NCBI GenBank assembly: GCA_014529385.2
Contig: CM043959.1
Location: 61,324,753-61,388,752 of the forward strand
DNA from: Adiantum capillus-veneris
Lineage: Eukaryota > Streptophyta > Polypodiopsida > Polypodiales > Pteridaceae
Reading direction: 5' to 3'
DNA: 64,000 nt
The translations under genes were made by a program, and so were the position numbers. The notes beneath the pieces were generated by a model. It was not told where the DNA came from. It saw only the letters and a list, made by a program, of their open reading frames with translations, and searched no databases. Positions 21,946 to 33,407 of the stretch are shown one piece after another. Position 1 is the first letter of the stretch. Each line of letters opens with the position of its first letter.

Positions 21946-24160
21946 CTACTTTGGCATAGACCGCATGTGCAAATATATCTTCTCTTCCATAGCTGAGAGG
22001 TCTCCACTGATCATTTGTGTCATCAATTCTTGCTTCTTTGAAGATTCACCCTTGTTTTGCATCAGCCCTTCAATCACTTCATAAGGCCCTTCACTTTCAT
22101 CTTCAAACTCATTCTCAAATGCGACTAAACCAGACTCCTGGGTTTCTTTGTCCATCAAAAGAAATGCAACATCAGCATCCTCATCACTACTGGTAGTACT
22201 ATCACTATCCTCGTCAGACACTGTGGAATAGTCTTCATCACTAGACTCATCCTCAATCACTTCATAAGGCCCTTCACTTTCATCTTCAAACTCATTCTCA
22301 AATGCGACTAAACTAGACTCCTGGGTTTCTTTGTCCATCAAAAGAAATGCAACATCAGCATCCTCATCACTACTGGTAGTACTATCACTATCCTCGTCAG
22401 ACACTGTGGAATAGTCTTCATCACTAGACTCATCCTCATCTCCATAAAGTTCCTCCAATCGTTTCCTTGTGTCCATATTATAAAGCTTCTTGGCACCTGT
22501 CTTTCCGTAGAGACTAATCGTACCATGTCTCCAATCTTGAACAGCTCCCACTGCATGTAACCATGGGCTACCTAGTATAATAGAATATGCTCCCAACCCC
22601 GCTGGCATCCAATGAAAATCAACCACCGCCTTTGCATCATATGCCTCCACTTCTAAGCTCTTTACAACACTCAAACATTTTACTTTTTGATGGTTTGCCA
22701 ATCTGATCCGGAAGCCTGACACCCCAGTCCCTATAAGACCCATCTTCTCAATGCATGAGTGTGTTATGACACATATTTGGGCTCCACCATCCACATAACC
22801 TTGTCCCATATTTTTTCTTTTGTGACACACATCTACTACTGGGAAAATGTCCGGTAGCTCATCCATCGCCAACACCTTCACTGAACCTCTCTCTGGCTCT
22901 TTCTCCATTGGGTTAACCATCCGCTTCCACTGTCGCTTTAGCTTAGGCACCATCTCTATAAGCTGCATAAAAGTAACATTTCCCTTCCTGCTTGTCGGAT
23001 CCTCCTTCAAGTCATAGCTTAATTGCCCATCCCCTAGTGGAAAATCTGAAGCATGAAACTTATGACGAGCCCTCATTTTCCTCTTAGCCTTGACATCCTC
23101 GCCTTCATGACTCTTTCCCTTCTTCTTACTAGGACCTGGGGCACTTCTTCCTTCCTTTTCCTCTGTGGTCCTCTTCTCAATATGCATCACTAATGTATCC
23201 TCTAGCTTTGATGCCTTCTCCAAGGTGACTACACTCATCACTTTTGTCTTTCCTTTTTCCTCTTGGGTTAATCCACTCGTTCCTTCCTCTCCTTTAATTT
23301 CAATGCCATGATCATTTGATCTAGTTAGCACCTGTCTTGGAAATGGATACATGTCTCCTCCCATCCTTGGTGTCTTATCACATTGCGGCCTGATGTGGCC
23401 CAACCCTCCGCAATTATAACATGTGGGTGTCTGCCTCCATAACCTACCATTTCTTTGTCCAACACCATTCCTAGGCCTTTCTTCACCTCCTAGCTGATTT
23501 GCATATGTCCCTCGACCTCAATTATTTCCCAGTTGACCTAGCATGTTCAGGCTGAGATTCTTCATTAAATGTACCACTTGTCTCATGTCTTACCTTAGCC
23601 CATCATCTTGCACTACTGTAGTGACCCACTGCTGGCATAACCTGAGGAGTAACAGGAACCACTGGTTCATGATGAAACCCTGGCATGCGACCTGGCAAAG
23701 AAACCATAGGCTGAAATTTAGACCTCATGGGCAAAGACTCCACCCCTAACTGGCTCATTTTCTCAGCTTCCACTCTTTGTTACTTGCCACCTCTAGTGCA
23801 TCTTCATATGTCCTAGGTTTCTTTAGCTCCACTCTCCAACGTATATTCTCCCAAAGACCAGCCAAGAACCTGTCCTTCTTCATCATGTCAGGGGGGGGCA
23901 CCTGTGGTGCTAAGGCCTTGCACATCCGCTCCCATGACAATGAGAACTTGCGTATGTACGCATCTACCGGCTCACCTTCCTTCTACACCAAACCTTGTAC
24001 TTCTTGCCACACTTTGTCAGGATCTTCTATCTTCACAAACTCCACTTCCAATCCATGCCTTAGATTGTCCCAACTCAATCCTACAGGTGGATCAGCCACA
24101 CGCAAATCCTCTTCAAATGCTTTGGCAATGGATACATGTCTCCCCCCATCCTTGGCAATG
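21946..24160 (-). pseudogene. gag end and protease of element D
   Basis: One frame from 23403 to 21946: Lys-rich linker, LGDGQLSYDL, then retropepsin with Y-V-D-G-G-A-Q-I-C-V and I-L-G-S-P-W, and a Ser/Asp/Glu-rich tail that carries a 61-residue tandem duplication. The region 23404-24160 holds a second, partly out-of-frame copy of the gag middle (LWENIRWRVELKKPRTY, zinc-knuckle end GHIRPQC). The frame ends at 21946 without any RT. Confidence 0.75.
22072..22440 (-). repeat. Tandem duplication of 61 acidic residues
   Basis: Two near-identical copies of about 183 bp encode EDESSDEDYSTVSDEDSDST and on to EGPYEVI. The duplication keeps the frame, so it occurred while coding sense could still be kept, or by chance in frame. 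Confidence 0.9.
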
Positions 24161-24912
24161 GATACATGTCTCCCCCCATCCTTGGTGTCTTATCACATTG
24201 CGGGCTGATGTGGCCCAACTCTCCACAATTATAACATGTCGGCGTCTGCCTCCAGAACCTACCATTACTTTGTCCCCAACACCATTCTTAGGTCTTTCTT
24301 CACCTCCTAGATGATTTCCAAACCTCCCTCGACCTCGATTATTTCCCACCTGACCTAGCATGTTTAGGCTGAGATTCTTCATTAAATCTACGACTTGCCT
24401 CATGTCTTGCCTTAGCCCATCATCTTGCACTGGTGTAGTGACTACTGCAGGCATAACCTGAGGAGTAACAGAAACCACTGGTTCATGATGAACCCCTGGC
24501 ATGCGACCTTGTAAAGAGTCCATAGGCTGAAATTCAGACCTCATGGCAAAGACTCTACTCCTAGCTGGCTCATTTTCCTCAGCTTCCACTCTTTGTTCCT
24601 TGCCACCTCCAAAGCATCTTTATATGTCTTAGGCTTCTTTAGCTCCACTCTCCAACGTATATTGTCCCAAAGACCAGCCAAGAACCTGTACTTCTTCATC
24701 ATGTCAGGCCTTGCACATCCGTTCCCATGCCAATGAAAACTTTCGTATGTATGCATCTACTAGCTCACCTTCCTTTTGCACCAAACCTTGTACTTCTTGC
24801 CACACTTTGTCAGGATCTTCTATCTTCACAAACTCCCCTTCTAATCCATGCCTTAGATTGTCCCAACTCAATCTTACAGGTGGATAAGCCATACGCAACT
24901 CCTCTTCAAATG
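23340..24912 (-). repeat. Tandem segmental duplication of about 0.8 kb inside D gag
   Basis: 23367-24120 and 24182-24912 are copies of the gag middle, offset by about 790-815 bp, with small indels. At the joint, a short atggatacatgtctccccc phrase is itself doubled (24126-24180). Confidence 0.85.
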
Positions 24913-25078
24913 ATTTGGACCACACTCGTGCATCACTCTTCAAAAAAATTTGGAGAATACGTAACATCTGCGCAGGGTCATGAATCTGGTTGCTAATGCA
25001 GGCAGCCTCCATCTTTTCCAAAAAGTCTTCCACGTCTTTATCACTTCTTCCATGAAATTCCGGATAAGAGAAAGCCAT
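24160..25078 (-). pseudogene. gag: gag of element D, N-terminal part
   Basis: Starts at ATG 25078 (MAFSYPEFHGRSDKDVEDFL). Typical gag capsid wording follows: DARVWSKSFEEELRMAYP, KVWQEVQGLVQKEGELVDAY, then after a frameshift near 24715 RFLAGLWDNIRWRVELKKP and VMKNLSLNML-like sequence. It joins the duplicated copy described at 23340-24912. The reading alternates between two frames, so gag is dead. Confidence 0.75.
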
Positions 25079-25180
25079 GGCTACCCAAGCTACGATGCTT
25101 TGAGAACCCCTTTGAACACATGTGCAAGAACCCAAACTTTTTACTGACTCAATCCCCAGAAACTTCAATGTAGCTCAACT

Positions 25181-25399
25181 TTAGATAAGGACAAACACAT
25201 CCACATCAAATGAGTTTGCATAGTTAATCATTGGAATTACAACAGGCAAATGGCATTCTAGTATCTCTCTTAATCTTCTTGGCCCAAACATAAAGACTAT
25301 GCACTGCTGGAAAAAAATCTTCCTGGACACATGAACATTTATCTGGATTCTTTGAGTTAAATGAAAAAGAGTGAATTGAGGGCCATTTTGATCATCCAT
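25181..25399 (-). CDS. Conserved small upstream ORF of element D
   Basis: From ATG 25399 (MDDQNGPQFTLF), 72 codons, open throughout and placed about 100 bp upstream of gag. Core motifs IQINVHV, IFFQQCIVFMFG and the ending NSFDVDVFVLI-stop match the B version (IHVNIYI, IFYQQKIVYVFG, HSFNVSIFILF-stop) almost position by position and the A version more loosely. Function unknown; see the A copy at 3396-3614. Confidence 0.62.
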   Translation of the reverse strand: MDDQNGPQFTLFHLTQRIQINVHVSRKIFFQQCIVFMFGPRRLREILECHLPVVIPMINYANSFDVDVFVLI

Positions 25400-25639
25400 T
25401 AAAGCCAACCATGTAGCTCCCAAGAAGGCACACCTGAATTATCCTCTGATTTTGCCAGAATTTTAGTAGCATAACAGTATAAACAGCTTGAAAGACCAAA
25501 AGACCAGCCATTATAACTTGGAAAATTTTTGACAGAGTTTCCCCAGAAGTAGAGCAATGAGAACCCAAAATATAGACTGTATATGTATGCATAAACTGCC
25601 AACAATAGAATCCGAGAATCAATTAGAAATCACTAGTAC

Positions 25640-26125
25640 ATAGCCTATGGCAAGGTCACGAAAAGGGTGCTCCAGCTCCCTGTATCACCGAAAGGATCTC
25701 CACATTTGAGAATACTCCAGCTGAATAAAACCTCACGCTATCGACCCTCACACGAAGGCTAATGCAAATCACGTATAGTCAAGTCTCAGAAATGACTATC
25801 TTCCAGACCAAGTGTCAGAAATGGTTGGGACTACCAAATAAAACCAAATATGGCTCCACAAAGGCGTACAATGGCAGTTTCCACAAGTAACATACAATAC
25901 CAATAGACAATGCGCTCAAACAGGCACCAAGTGATGCATACCCACAACAACTGCAAGTGACACCACTGCTAGTATATCACTGTACTCCAGCTACCTGCAC
26001 CTGTGTGAATCACCTGTACCTGTACCTGTCCCTATAACCTATAACCTGTAAACCTATAATCTGCAACCTACAACCTGTAACCTGTAATCCCGAATCTTGA
26101 AGCCTGAAGCTCGAAGCACAAGGTA
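25640..26125 (-). other. Untranslated leader of element D
   Basis: Non-coding, with repeated phrases cctataac/ctgtaacct near 26030-26090 and a ccgaaaggatctccacattt phrase similar to one at 48110 in the F leader. It lies between primer site and small ORF. Confidence 0.5.
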
Positions 26126-26140
26126 CTCGTGGGGGCACCA
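26126..26140 (-). promoter_or_regulatory. Primer-binding site of element D
   Basis: Minus strand TGGTGCCCCCACGAG, sharing its first 12 bases with the sites of A and B. It begins six bases from the inferred LTR end, a wider gap than in A or B, so the LTR end may be off by a few bases. Confidence 0.65.
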
Positions 26141-26146
26141 AAAGAA

Positions 26147-26329
26147 TGTGAGCGGGATGGAAACACACACAACGCCTCTATAATGACCCAACACACACTC
26201 TTGGAAGTATACACACACACACACACACTATGGGGCACCACTTGGCTTACACAATCCATTTGGCCGAGACAGGCAACACACCGATGGAGTGAGAGGAGAG
26301 AGACTATCCACTTGCCCACTCCACACAGA

Positions 26330-26382
<53 letters not shown>

Positions 26383-27305
26383 AAAAAACTCATCTCAAAA
26401 GAGGATAATTTTTTATGTTTAGATATAACTGAGCTTGGGCCAACACCAATGGGGCAAATAGCTCACACAAGATGGGTAAAGTATGCCAAATACAATTTCA
26501 AACTAGAGCAGAAGCTTTGCTCATAGGAGAAACTTACACAGTCAAAACAGCAAAAAAGAAGTGAGAAATTTGGCAAAATAGACATCACCATCGCGTCTCG
26601 AATGGCCCAAAACCCCAATCTACAATGTCAAAGTGCTCAAATCCTACCTCAGATGAGCAGTTTACGGCCAAAACAGGCTCCAAAATGAGGAAAAACACAG
26701 TTGCGGTTGTTCCTCCTCTTCTCTCCAAGTTTTTTTTGGTCTTCTCTCTGTTTTTTCAGTTCCCACACTTAGCTTTATTACTTGGGCACCCTTGGCCCTT
26801 TAGATGACCTCAAACGGACCCGGAACAGGCCAAAAACTGACCTCGCAGTGCATAGTTGTCACCTTTTTGCATCATCCGCACACTTGGCACTCAGCTTTTT
26901 CCAATAATGCATCCCGCAACCACGTAAAGTGGCCCCAACATATGGTCCTCATGGTGAAATGTCTGCATAATTATCACAAGAAAAAACCCACATTGTGTCC
27001 GTACTTGTCCATGTGTAAATATTGACCCCATTCGACCTCCTGACGCCACTATATGCCATCTGACGCACTTGCTTAACTCATGTCGTCGGCCCGCAGATAG
27101 CTTCCTCGAGAATTTTTACGCGCTACCAACTCCTCCTTATTGTAGAAAAAACACACTAGTACTGGTAATAGTGAAAATCGTTGCACTATGTACACCCTGT
27201 CCCCACGTAACCACCTGGCTCTGGAAAATGGGCAATCCTTTATTTGATGCACCATGCATGTGTATGTACATATGCGCAATCACTTGCTCCAAAAAACTCC
27301 TGACA
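26147..27305 (-). repeat. 5' LTR of element D
   Basis: About 1159 bp; minus-strand start TGTCAGGAG, end CTCACA. Contains (CA)n at about 26329-26380. Only its outer 350 bp pair with the 3' copy. The 5 bases beyond are ggaaa, the expected target duplication sequence. Confidence 0.65.
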
Positions 27306-28425
27306 GGAAATCAAAAAACTGTTTTCGTTTCTGCTTTTGTGCATAGATGTGAGCTATAACTCCTAGCCTTTGCTCGTCAATCTTTTCTAAATCTTCAAGC
27401 CTCTCTAACAATTCATTTCTAGTCCACTCAAGATCCTTATCTACCCTGGATGTTGGCAATAGAAATTCTATCAGCAGTATGGCATCAAGACCATAACAAG
27501 GTTAAAGGGTGTAGCATTTAAAGCTGTTTTGAACAAAACTCTATAAGCCCATAGAGCGGCATGGAGATTTATTTCCAATTAGTCCATCCTGAACTAACCA
27601 CTTTAGTTAATAGTGAGTCAAGAATTTTATTCGTGTGCTCAGCTTGTCCATTTGCTTGTAGGTGATAGGGAGCCGATTTGTTATGGACGACCATAAATTC
27701 ATTAAGAAGATACTCAATTACCTCATTGAGGAAATGAATTCCCCTATCACTGAAAATTCCTATTGGCAATCCATATCTTGTGAACACATTCTCATACAAG
27801 AATGCAGTTGTGGTTCTTGCATCATTATTTTGTGTTGCCTTAGCCTCTGCCCATTTGGTCAAATAGTCCGTAGCTACAATGATATATTGAGCTTGGGTTT
27901 TATAAGCAGGTGGTTGTATTGGCCCAACAAAGTCTACACCCCATTTTGCAAAAGCTGTAGCCCCCATCATTGGTCTCAAGGTCATGCTATCTACACGGGT
28001 TGGCATTTTTGCTCGTTGACATGCATCACACCCTCAAACATATTCCTTGGCATCTGCAAACAGTGTTGGCCACCATATGCCTGCCATCAAAATTGCTCTT
28101 GTGGTGGTTTCACTAGAAAAGTTACCTCCAGCTAATCCAGCATGTGCTTGTTCTATAATGGGAATATATTCATCTTCATTTGTACAAAGACGTAGATGTT
28201 GATCCTTTCCTTTTTGACACAATTGTTTTTAAATAAGAGCATAGTCTCTTGCTTCAATTTCAATTTCTCTTTTTCACATCCTCAGGGAATGTTCGTCTTG
28301 ATAAGTAAGAAACTATATAGTTACTCCACTTAGGAATGAGTGATATTTGGACCAATGTCACATGAGGTATGTGTGCTTGTTTTTTGTCCATCTTCAAAAC
28401 CGTGGCTGCAAGAACCAACCCCACT
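27306..28425 (-). pseudogene. Integrase relic of older Ty3/gypsy element E
   Basis: Minus strand, almost one frame. It opens with a PKWSNYIVSYLSRRTFPED linker typical before integrase, then a zinc finger in which the second His is Asn (H-A-G-L-A-G-G-N-F, later C-D-A-C), a stop for Arg, and the core: Asp in WGVDFVGP, Asp in FSDRGIHF, Glu in NGQAEHTNK. After a frameshift near 27570 it continues to LEDLEKIDEQRLGVIAHIYA and stops abruptly at the D insertion. Catalytic residues are all kept. B's insertion cuts off its other side. Confidence 0.85.
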
Positions 28426-28690
28426 TGGTGGGGGGAGCCTAATATTTATAAACAAAAGAAAAAAAACATTTTTTAAGCATGCCACCCCGCCACCCTTTTC
28501 CCTCCCATGCATACGCCCACAGTGGACCACCCCTCCCTTGGCACCACTATGCCCCCTCTCTTGTATTATTTCCCCTCTCCCTCCTTCATTAACACATGCA
28601 GTTGGAATCCCTCTCTCTCCCTCTCGTTCATGAACCCATAGGACCTACCATGCATGGGACAAGAGTCTCTCTCTCTCTCTCTCTTTCATT

Positions 28691-28731
<41 letters not shown>

Positions 28732-30041
28732 CTCTCTCTCACACCTTCCTCCCTCATCTCTCCCCTCTCGTCCATACTCTCTCTCTCTCCCTCCTTCAGT
28801 CGGCCCCCACTTTCTCCCTCTCTCGTCCTCATCATAAAATATATATATCTCTCTCTCTCCCTCTTGTTTGTCAACCATGGCGGGCCTCCATGCATGCTCA
28901 CTCTCTTCCTCACCCACTCCCCCTCTCTCCCCATCCGCACTCTCCCTGGCCCGCTACAACCCCTATCTCCCCCTCTTGTGGACTCTCTCTCCCCCCCTCA
29001 TCTCCCACTCTAGGACTTTCTCTCTCTCTCCAGCTATTGTCGGCAACCCACATGGTGCATCACAAAGTTTTTATCTCTCTCTTAACACCCACCACACACA
29101 CACACCCTCACAGTCTCCCTCCCTCTCTCACCCTCTCCCCTCTCTCTCTCTCTCACTCTCATTGTCTCGATCTCGTTTACCTGTGCAGGCCGTTATGCAG
29201 GGCAAAAGCCTCCCTCTTAGTACATGTTGCCAACACACACACACACACACACACACACCTATACACACACAAACACACACACACACACCAACCCGCTCTC
29301 TCTCCTCACTCACGTCCTCTTTCTCTTGTTCTTTGTAGTCGGCTAGCCAGATATAAAAATAAATTTATTTCTCTCTCCCTCGTTCACACAACACAACACA
29401 CACTCTCATCACTCACACACTCTCATCACTCACACACATCCACACACCACCCCATATACATACGCACACACACTCACAAGCACCTACACCCTCACACAAT
29501 TACATACAGATACGCACTTACAAGCACATACATACACGTACACTATACGCATGAGCGGACGCACCCATTCACACAAGGACACGCATGCCATACGCACACA
29601 CAAGAAGTAAAAGAAAAATAACTCGGCATCGATGCCTAAAACAACAGAAGAAGACGACAAAAATCATGCAAAGGCAACCATCAATCAAGAAATGACGCCA
29701 AAGGCATGCCCCAGACGACCCCGAAGCTGGCGAACACACTACATCGACGCACCAACAACGCCCTCCATTCACCGGCATCTCGCCCACAATGCATCTTCAC
29801 AGTAAATATCCATAGGGTAATTTATTTTCCCATTTTCAAGCCAAAATCTTGTATAAAAAACCAATTGTATATTGCCACCTCTCTCTAGCTGATCGTCACA
29901 AAGGCCCACCTAAGAGATATCATTTTAGAGTTCTCCTAAGACAAATTAAGGGTCAACCATTTGGGACCCACTCCTTGCTTTGTATCACCTGATTAGGGCT
30001 GTAACCTAATCAAATTATCCTAAACTAATGGAGCCTGCACC

Positions 30042-30049
30042 TATAAAAG
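30042..30049 (+). promoter_or_regulatory. TATA box in LTR of B
   Basis: TATAAAAG followed by ggcacagagagatc, in a position relative to the LTR end (about 540 bp) comparable to the TATA box of A (about 720 bp). Confidence 0.65.
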
Positions 30050-30309
30050 GGCACAGAGAGATCAAGGGGGGCACTTGGGAGTCAGCACTTGAGAAGGAAG
30101 CCACGCACACACTCTGACTCCAAGGGCCACCACACACAAGAGTAGAATGTCCGTGATTTGGAATTTTCTCTAGAGAATGCACTATAGGCCCTCTATCTCT
30201 CACTATCTCTTTCTATCACCAGAGTCGCCATCTTGCCGAAACTAAGGTTCTATAAATATCACTTTGAATCAAGTTTCCCTCACATCCCGAGGGGTTTTCA
30301 TCACCTACA

Positions 30310-30310
<1 letters not shown>

Positions 30311-30340
<30 letters not shown>

Positions 30341-30341
30341 T

Positions 30342-30421
<80 letters not shown>
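30311..30421 (+). repeat. (CT)n microsatellite
   Basis: About 110 bp of nearly pure CT with a few TTCT breaks, inside the transcribed part of the B LTR. ORFs here are repeat shadows. Confidence 0.95.
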
Positions 30422-30425
<4 letters not shown>

Positions 30426-30584
30426 CGTTGTGCAGTATTTTGTGCTATTTTAAATCACCGTTGTCCGTGTCATAGCCGCTCAAAGCTAGGTGGTGCCCCC
30501 TGTTCATTTCTTGTGACGAGCTCTGCGTGCACAGTTTTGGCATAGAGGCCATCTGGGTGCGTTTTGCGCTTTGTGCCCGTCATT

Positions 30585-30600
30585 TGGTGCCCCCACTGAG
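30585..30600 (+). promoter_or_regulatory. Primer-binding site of element B
   Basis: TGGTGCCCCCACTGAG, identical to A over 16 bases and placed two bases after the LTR end. Confidence 0.8.
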
Positions 30601-30640
30601 CAGCGCTTCTTGAAAACCTTTAGTTTTCAAGACTAGAACA

Positions 30641-30847
30641 ATGCGTATTGTCGACCATGGACAAATGGCTGCAAGATTCTCCAATTGGAGAATGGAGGAG
30701 GAGGAGATTCAAGGAGCACTGACCGCTTTTATCGAAGAGCTGCTGCCAGAATACACTGTCATAAACATCGAGGAGGTAAGTTCTCCATCTCCCATCTCTC
30801 ACTCTGACCGCAAATCAAGAGCCACCGAAGGGGGGGTTGCAGGCTGA
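30641..30847 (+). CDS. Leader ORF 1 of element B
   Basis: 68 codons (or 60 from the ATG at 30665, MAARFSNWRMEEEEIQGAL). The N-W-x2-E-E-E-E run matches the A leader near 2930-2970. Further downstream (31030-31227) another short open stretch is basic and Ser-rich. Function unknown. Confidence 0.42.
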   Translation: MRIVDHGQMAARFSNWRMEEEEIQGALTAFIEELLPEYTVINIEEVSSPSPISHSDRKSRATEGGVAG

Positions 30848-31487
30848 TCTCATTGTCGTCGCCCCCCGCACGCTATCAATGACTGCCATCAATGGAGGTA
30901 AAGAATAAGCGGAAATTCTGTACATCAACATCCAGCGCAAAGAGGTCATCCATATCAAGGAAGGAAAAAGGTTGGTTAGGCCTCTCTTCCCAAGGAATCT
31001 GCAAACAAAGGTATAGCCTTTGCTCCTAAGTGTCCAAACGGGGTTTCTTGTGCCAAAGGAAAGGAAGGGCTAGGCTAGTCTTGAATCACATGACCCCAAA
31101 GGAAGAAACACCTGGCCACACGAGTACTTCAAATTCGGGAAGCAAAATTGTGCCTATTTTTCCAAAAAGAGGGTCTTCCTCCTCTCCCCGTACAACTCAT
31201 CCTAAAAAAACTGTCCACCACGGATGAAACTCAGTGGGCCGATGATGAGTTACAACTAAATGGGGTGGAGTTCATGGAATGAGACAGCTATGGTAGTTAC
31301 TTGCAGCTGCTGCTAGATAAAATGCTATGAGTAGTCAAACGCGTCGCCATCACACCAGACATGCTAAGAGATGAAGGGAAGGTGGAGCCTATGAAGGGCG
31401 ATGACCTCCTGTGGATGTGACGACTTATCAACACCAGCATGGTAAGGATGTAACTAAGTGCTCTACACTCTGTGCATCATGGATAAC

Positions 31488-32061
31488 TGTGCGCTCCTTG
31501 CCGCATTGTCGAAGCAAGGGACTTGCCAATACACCGTGTGCGAGCCACAAACGGCTCCAAGCACACAACAAGCCTAAACTAGCAAGCTCAAGAGAACAAA
31601 GGGTGTGTCACTCACCGCTCTACGCTCGCCTTCGTGGTGGATTCCTCGCCGCGATGAAGAAGAAGCTACAGTCGTGCCGCGCTCAACCGCTTCGCCGCCG
31701 TCGTGCCTTCGTAATGCTCGATCGCACACACACTCTCCCTCTCTCTCTCTCTCACACACACACACAAGGAGGTGAAGAAGAAGAAGATGGAGATGGAGCA
31801 AGAGCACTCTTCTATTGCACAAATGAGAGAATGAGTAAAAATTAGGTTTAGTTGGCTTTTATAGGAGCTCACCCCATTCACACTTGGGCGCCCATGCTTA
31901 GCCAACTAATCCCTTGAATGTCCAAGTTAAAGTACGCCTCTCATCGGCGATCACTCCTACCCTTTTCCTATTGGTCCGACAAGCCCGGTACCTGACTCTA
32001 AATAATACATAATACACGTCCATCGTAGGTGATGGGTGTCCGTGAGCCGTGAGGGTTAACA
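31488..32061 (-). repeat. 3' LTR of element C
   Basis: 574 bp; plus-strand ends TGTGCGCTCC and GGTTAACA. Contains a short (CT)n(CA)n tract at about 31735-31765. Pairs with 40350-40925. Confidence 0.95.
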
Positions 32062-32071
32062 TGCCCCCCTT
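32062..32071 (-). promoter_or_regulatory. Polypurine tract of element C
   Basis: Minus strand AAGGGGGGCA directly before the LTR start TGTTAACCC. Confidence 0.75.
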
Positions 32072-33407
32072 CCTGATGTAGATTCCGTCCTCGGAAGCTA
32101 TTGAGTTGAAGCTGGTTCGTCGAGGTGGAAGAGCATTTGAGATGAATGTCCTTAGCCTTCTTCAGTCACTGCAAAATCAAACAACATTGCCACAGTAATT
32201 GCATTCTCTTAAAAAGCATATGCAGTTTTAGGTAGAAAAATTGATTGGTCAAAGAATTTCAAACAATTTGTTAGCAATGAACATTAAATTGCAATGTAAT
32301 CAAATGCATAAACAGATGTAAAGGTAAAAAATTAGACAAGTCTGGGGTCACTAATTTGACGGTCGAAAGGCACTAGAGATCGAATATTAATACCATGGGT
32401 AAGCTTCTTAATTATCTGTGGTCAATTAAGTTGTTTAATCGTGAGAGCCAAGTATTCATGTTCGAGGGCTGACTAGAGGCTATATCTAGAAAACCTTGTA
32501 GTTAAGCTACCATAAAAGGAATTTCTCATGAAATCATCGCCTGACTGATTACTTTTTCTTTGACTCCCCAAAGTCTTTTCACATTGATTCAATTATGATG
32601 TGTGTGCTTATTTTGTATGCCTTGGGTTTTTTGCTTTTCAAGGAAAAGCGCCCACACTGGGAACCTCTAGGGCTCTAGTACCATAGGCGATACATGTGAG
32701 TGAAGTACCAAATCAAGCTGAGATTTCTCTTCCAGCGTAAGATTTTACAGTGTGGCACTTTGATTTTTTGTTTGTTCATTTTCAGCATTTAAATTTTGTA
32801 ACTTTGGGGGGTCATATAACATTGTTACCCTCCCCAGGCTCATCACATTAGTAAACTCCCTTTATAATACTTAAGCTAAAGGTCACTAGGGTTAAGCCCA
32901 CTAGAAAGCCCTAGTACATTTCATACAATGCTGCCTAAATCGGATTAAGAACCTAAGTAACCATTGCTTATTAGGAAGGCATTCCCCATGGTATTAAGAG
33001 AAGATTTCTAATACCTAGCTTGGTCAAACTAGCTTAGTCGGACTGCTTGATTTTTAAACCTAAACAAGTGATTATGACAAAACATTACATTGAATTAAAT
33101 GTTTGATACTAAGCCAATGCGCTGAATATTATGCTACCAATCACAATCAAAGCAGACAATCATAGATGCAAAAAGATAAGGGCAATGCTAATGGACAAGA
33201 AACACCTGTTTGTGTTGATAGTCGCGCTTGATCTGAAGGTTCCATGAAGATCCAAATCCTATCAATAGCAACACGCTCCTGTACACACTAGGAAACAAAA
33301 GGAATACCTCCAGGAGGCACATCAGTGGGAAAAATTAAAACTCCTAAAAAAAAAACTCAAAACACAATCTAGACCCCTAACCTACCTATCTGTCACCTCT
33401 TTTAGAA
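32072..33407 (-). other. Non-coding 3' region of element C
   Basis: About 1.3 kb between the extra ORF and the purine tract, without open frames of note. AT-rich, intergenic in look. It may be the 3' untranslated part of the transcript carrying the extra ORF. Confidence 0.6.

Larger units (their letters stand above)
21404..27305 (-). mobile_element. Element D: gag-protease-only LTR element
   Basis: Minus-strand element. 5' LTR at 26147-27305, primer site at 26126-26140, a conserved small ORF, gag, protease and an acidic tail, then a purine-rich stretch and a shortened 3' LTR at 21404-21755. There is no RT, RNase H or integrase, so it is non-autonomous. Gag and protease resemble those of A. 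It interrupts the integrase of element E at 27305. Frameshifts and a large duplication lie in gag. No target duplication could be confirmed because the left end is truncated. Confidence 0.75.
28426..30582 (+). repeat. 5' LTR of element B
   Basis: About 2157 bp, from TGGTGGGGGG to CCCGTCA. No second copy in the window. It is full of CT and CA runs, including (CT)n at about 30311-30421. TATA box at 30042-30049 and a PBS-like 12-mer at 30491-30502. The end resembles the A LTR end. The start is placed where E coding sense stops; ccact (28421-28425) would be the target sequence. Confidence 0.65.

Noticed and set aside
28596-29621. 341-codon Ser/His/Leu/Thr-rich ORF
   Set aside because: Reads through CT and CA microsatellites in the B LTR; low-complexity shadow.
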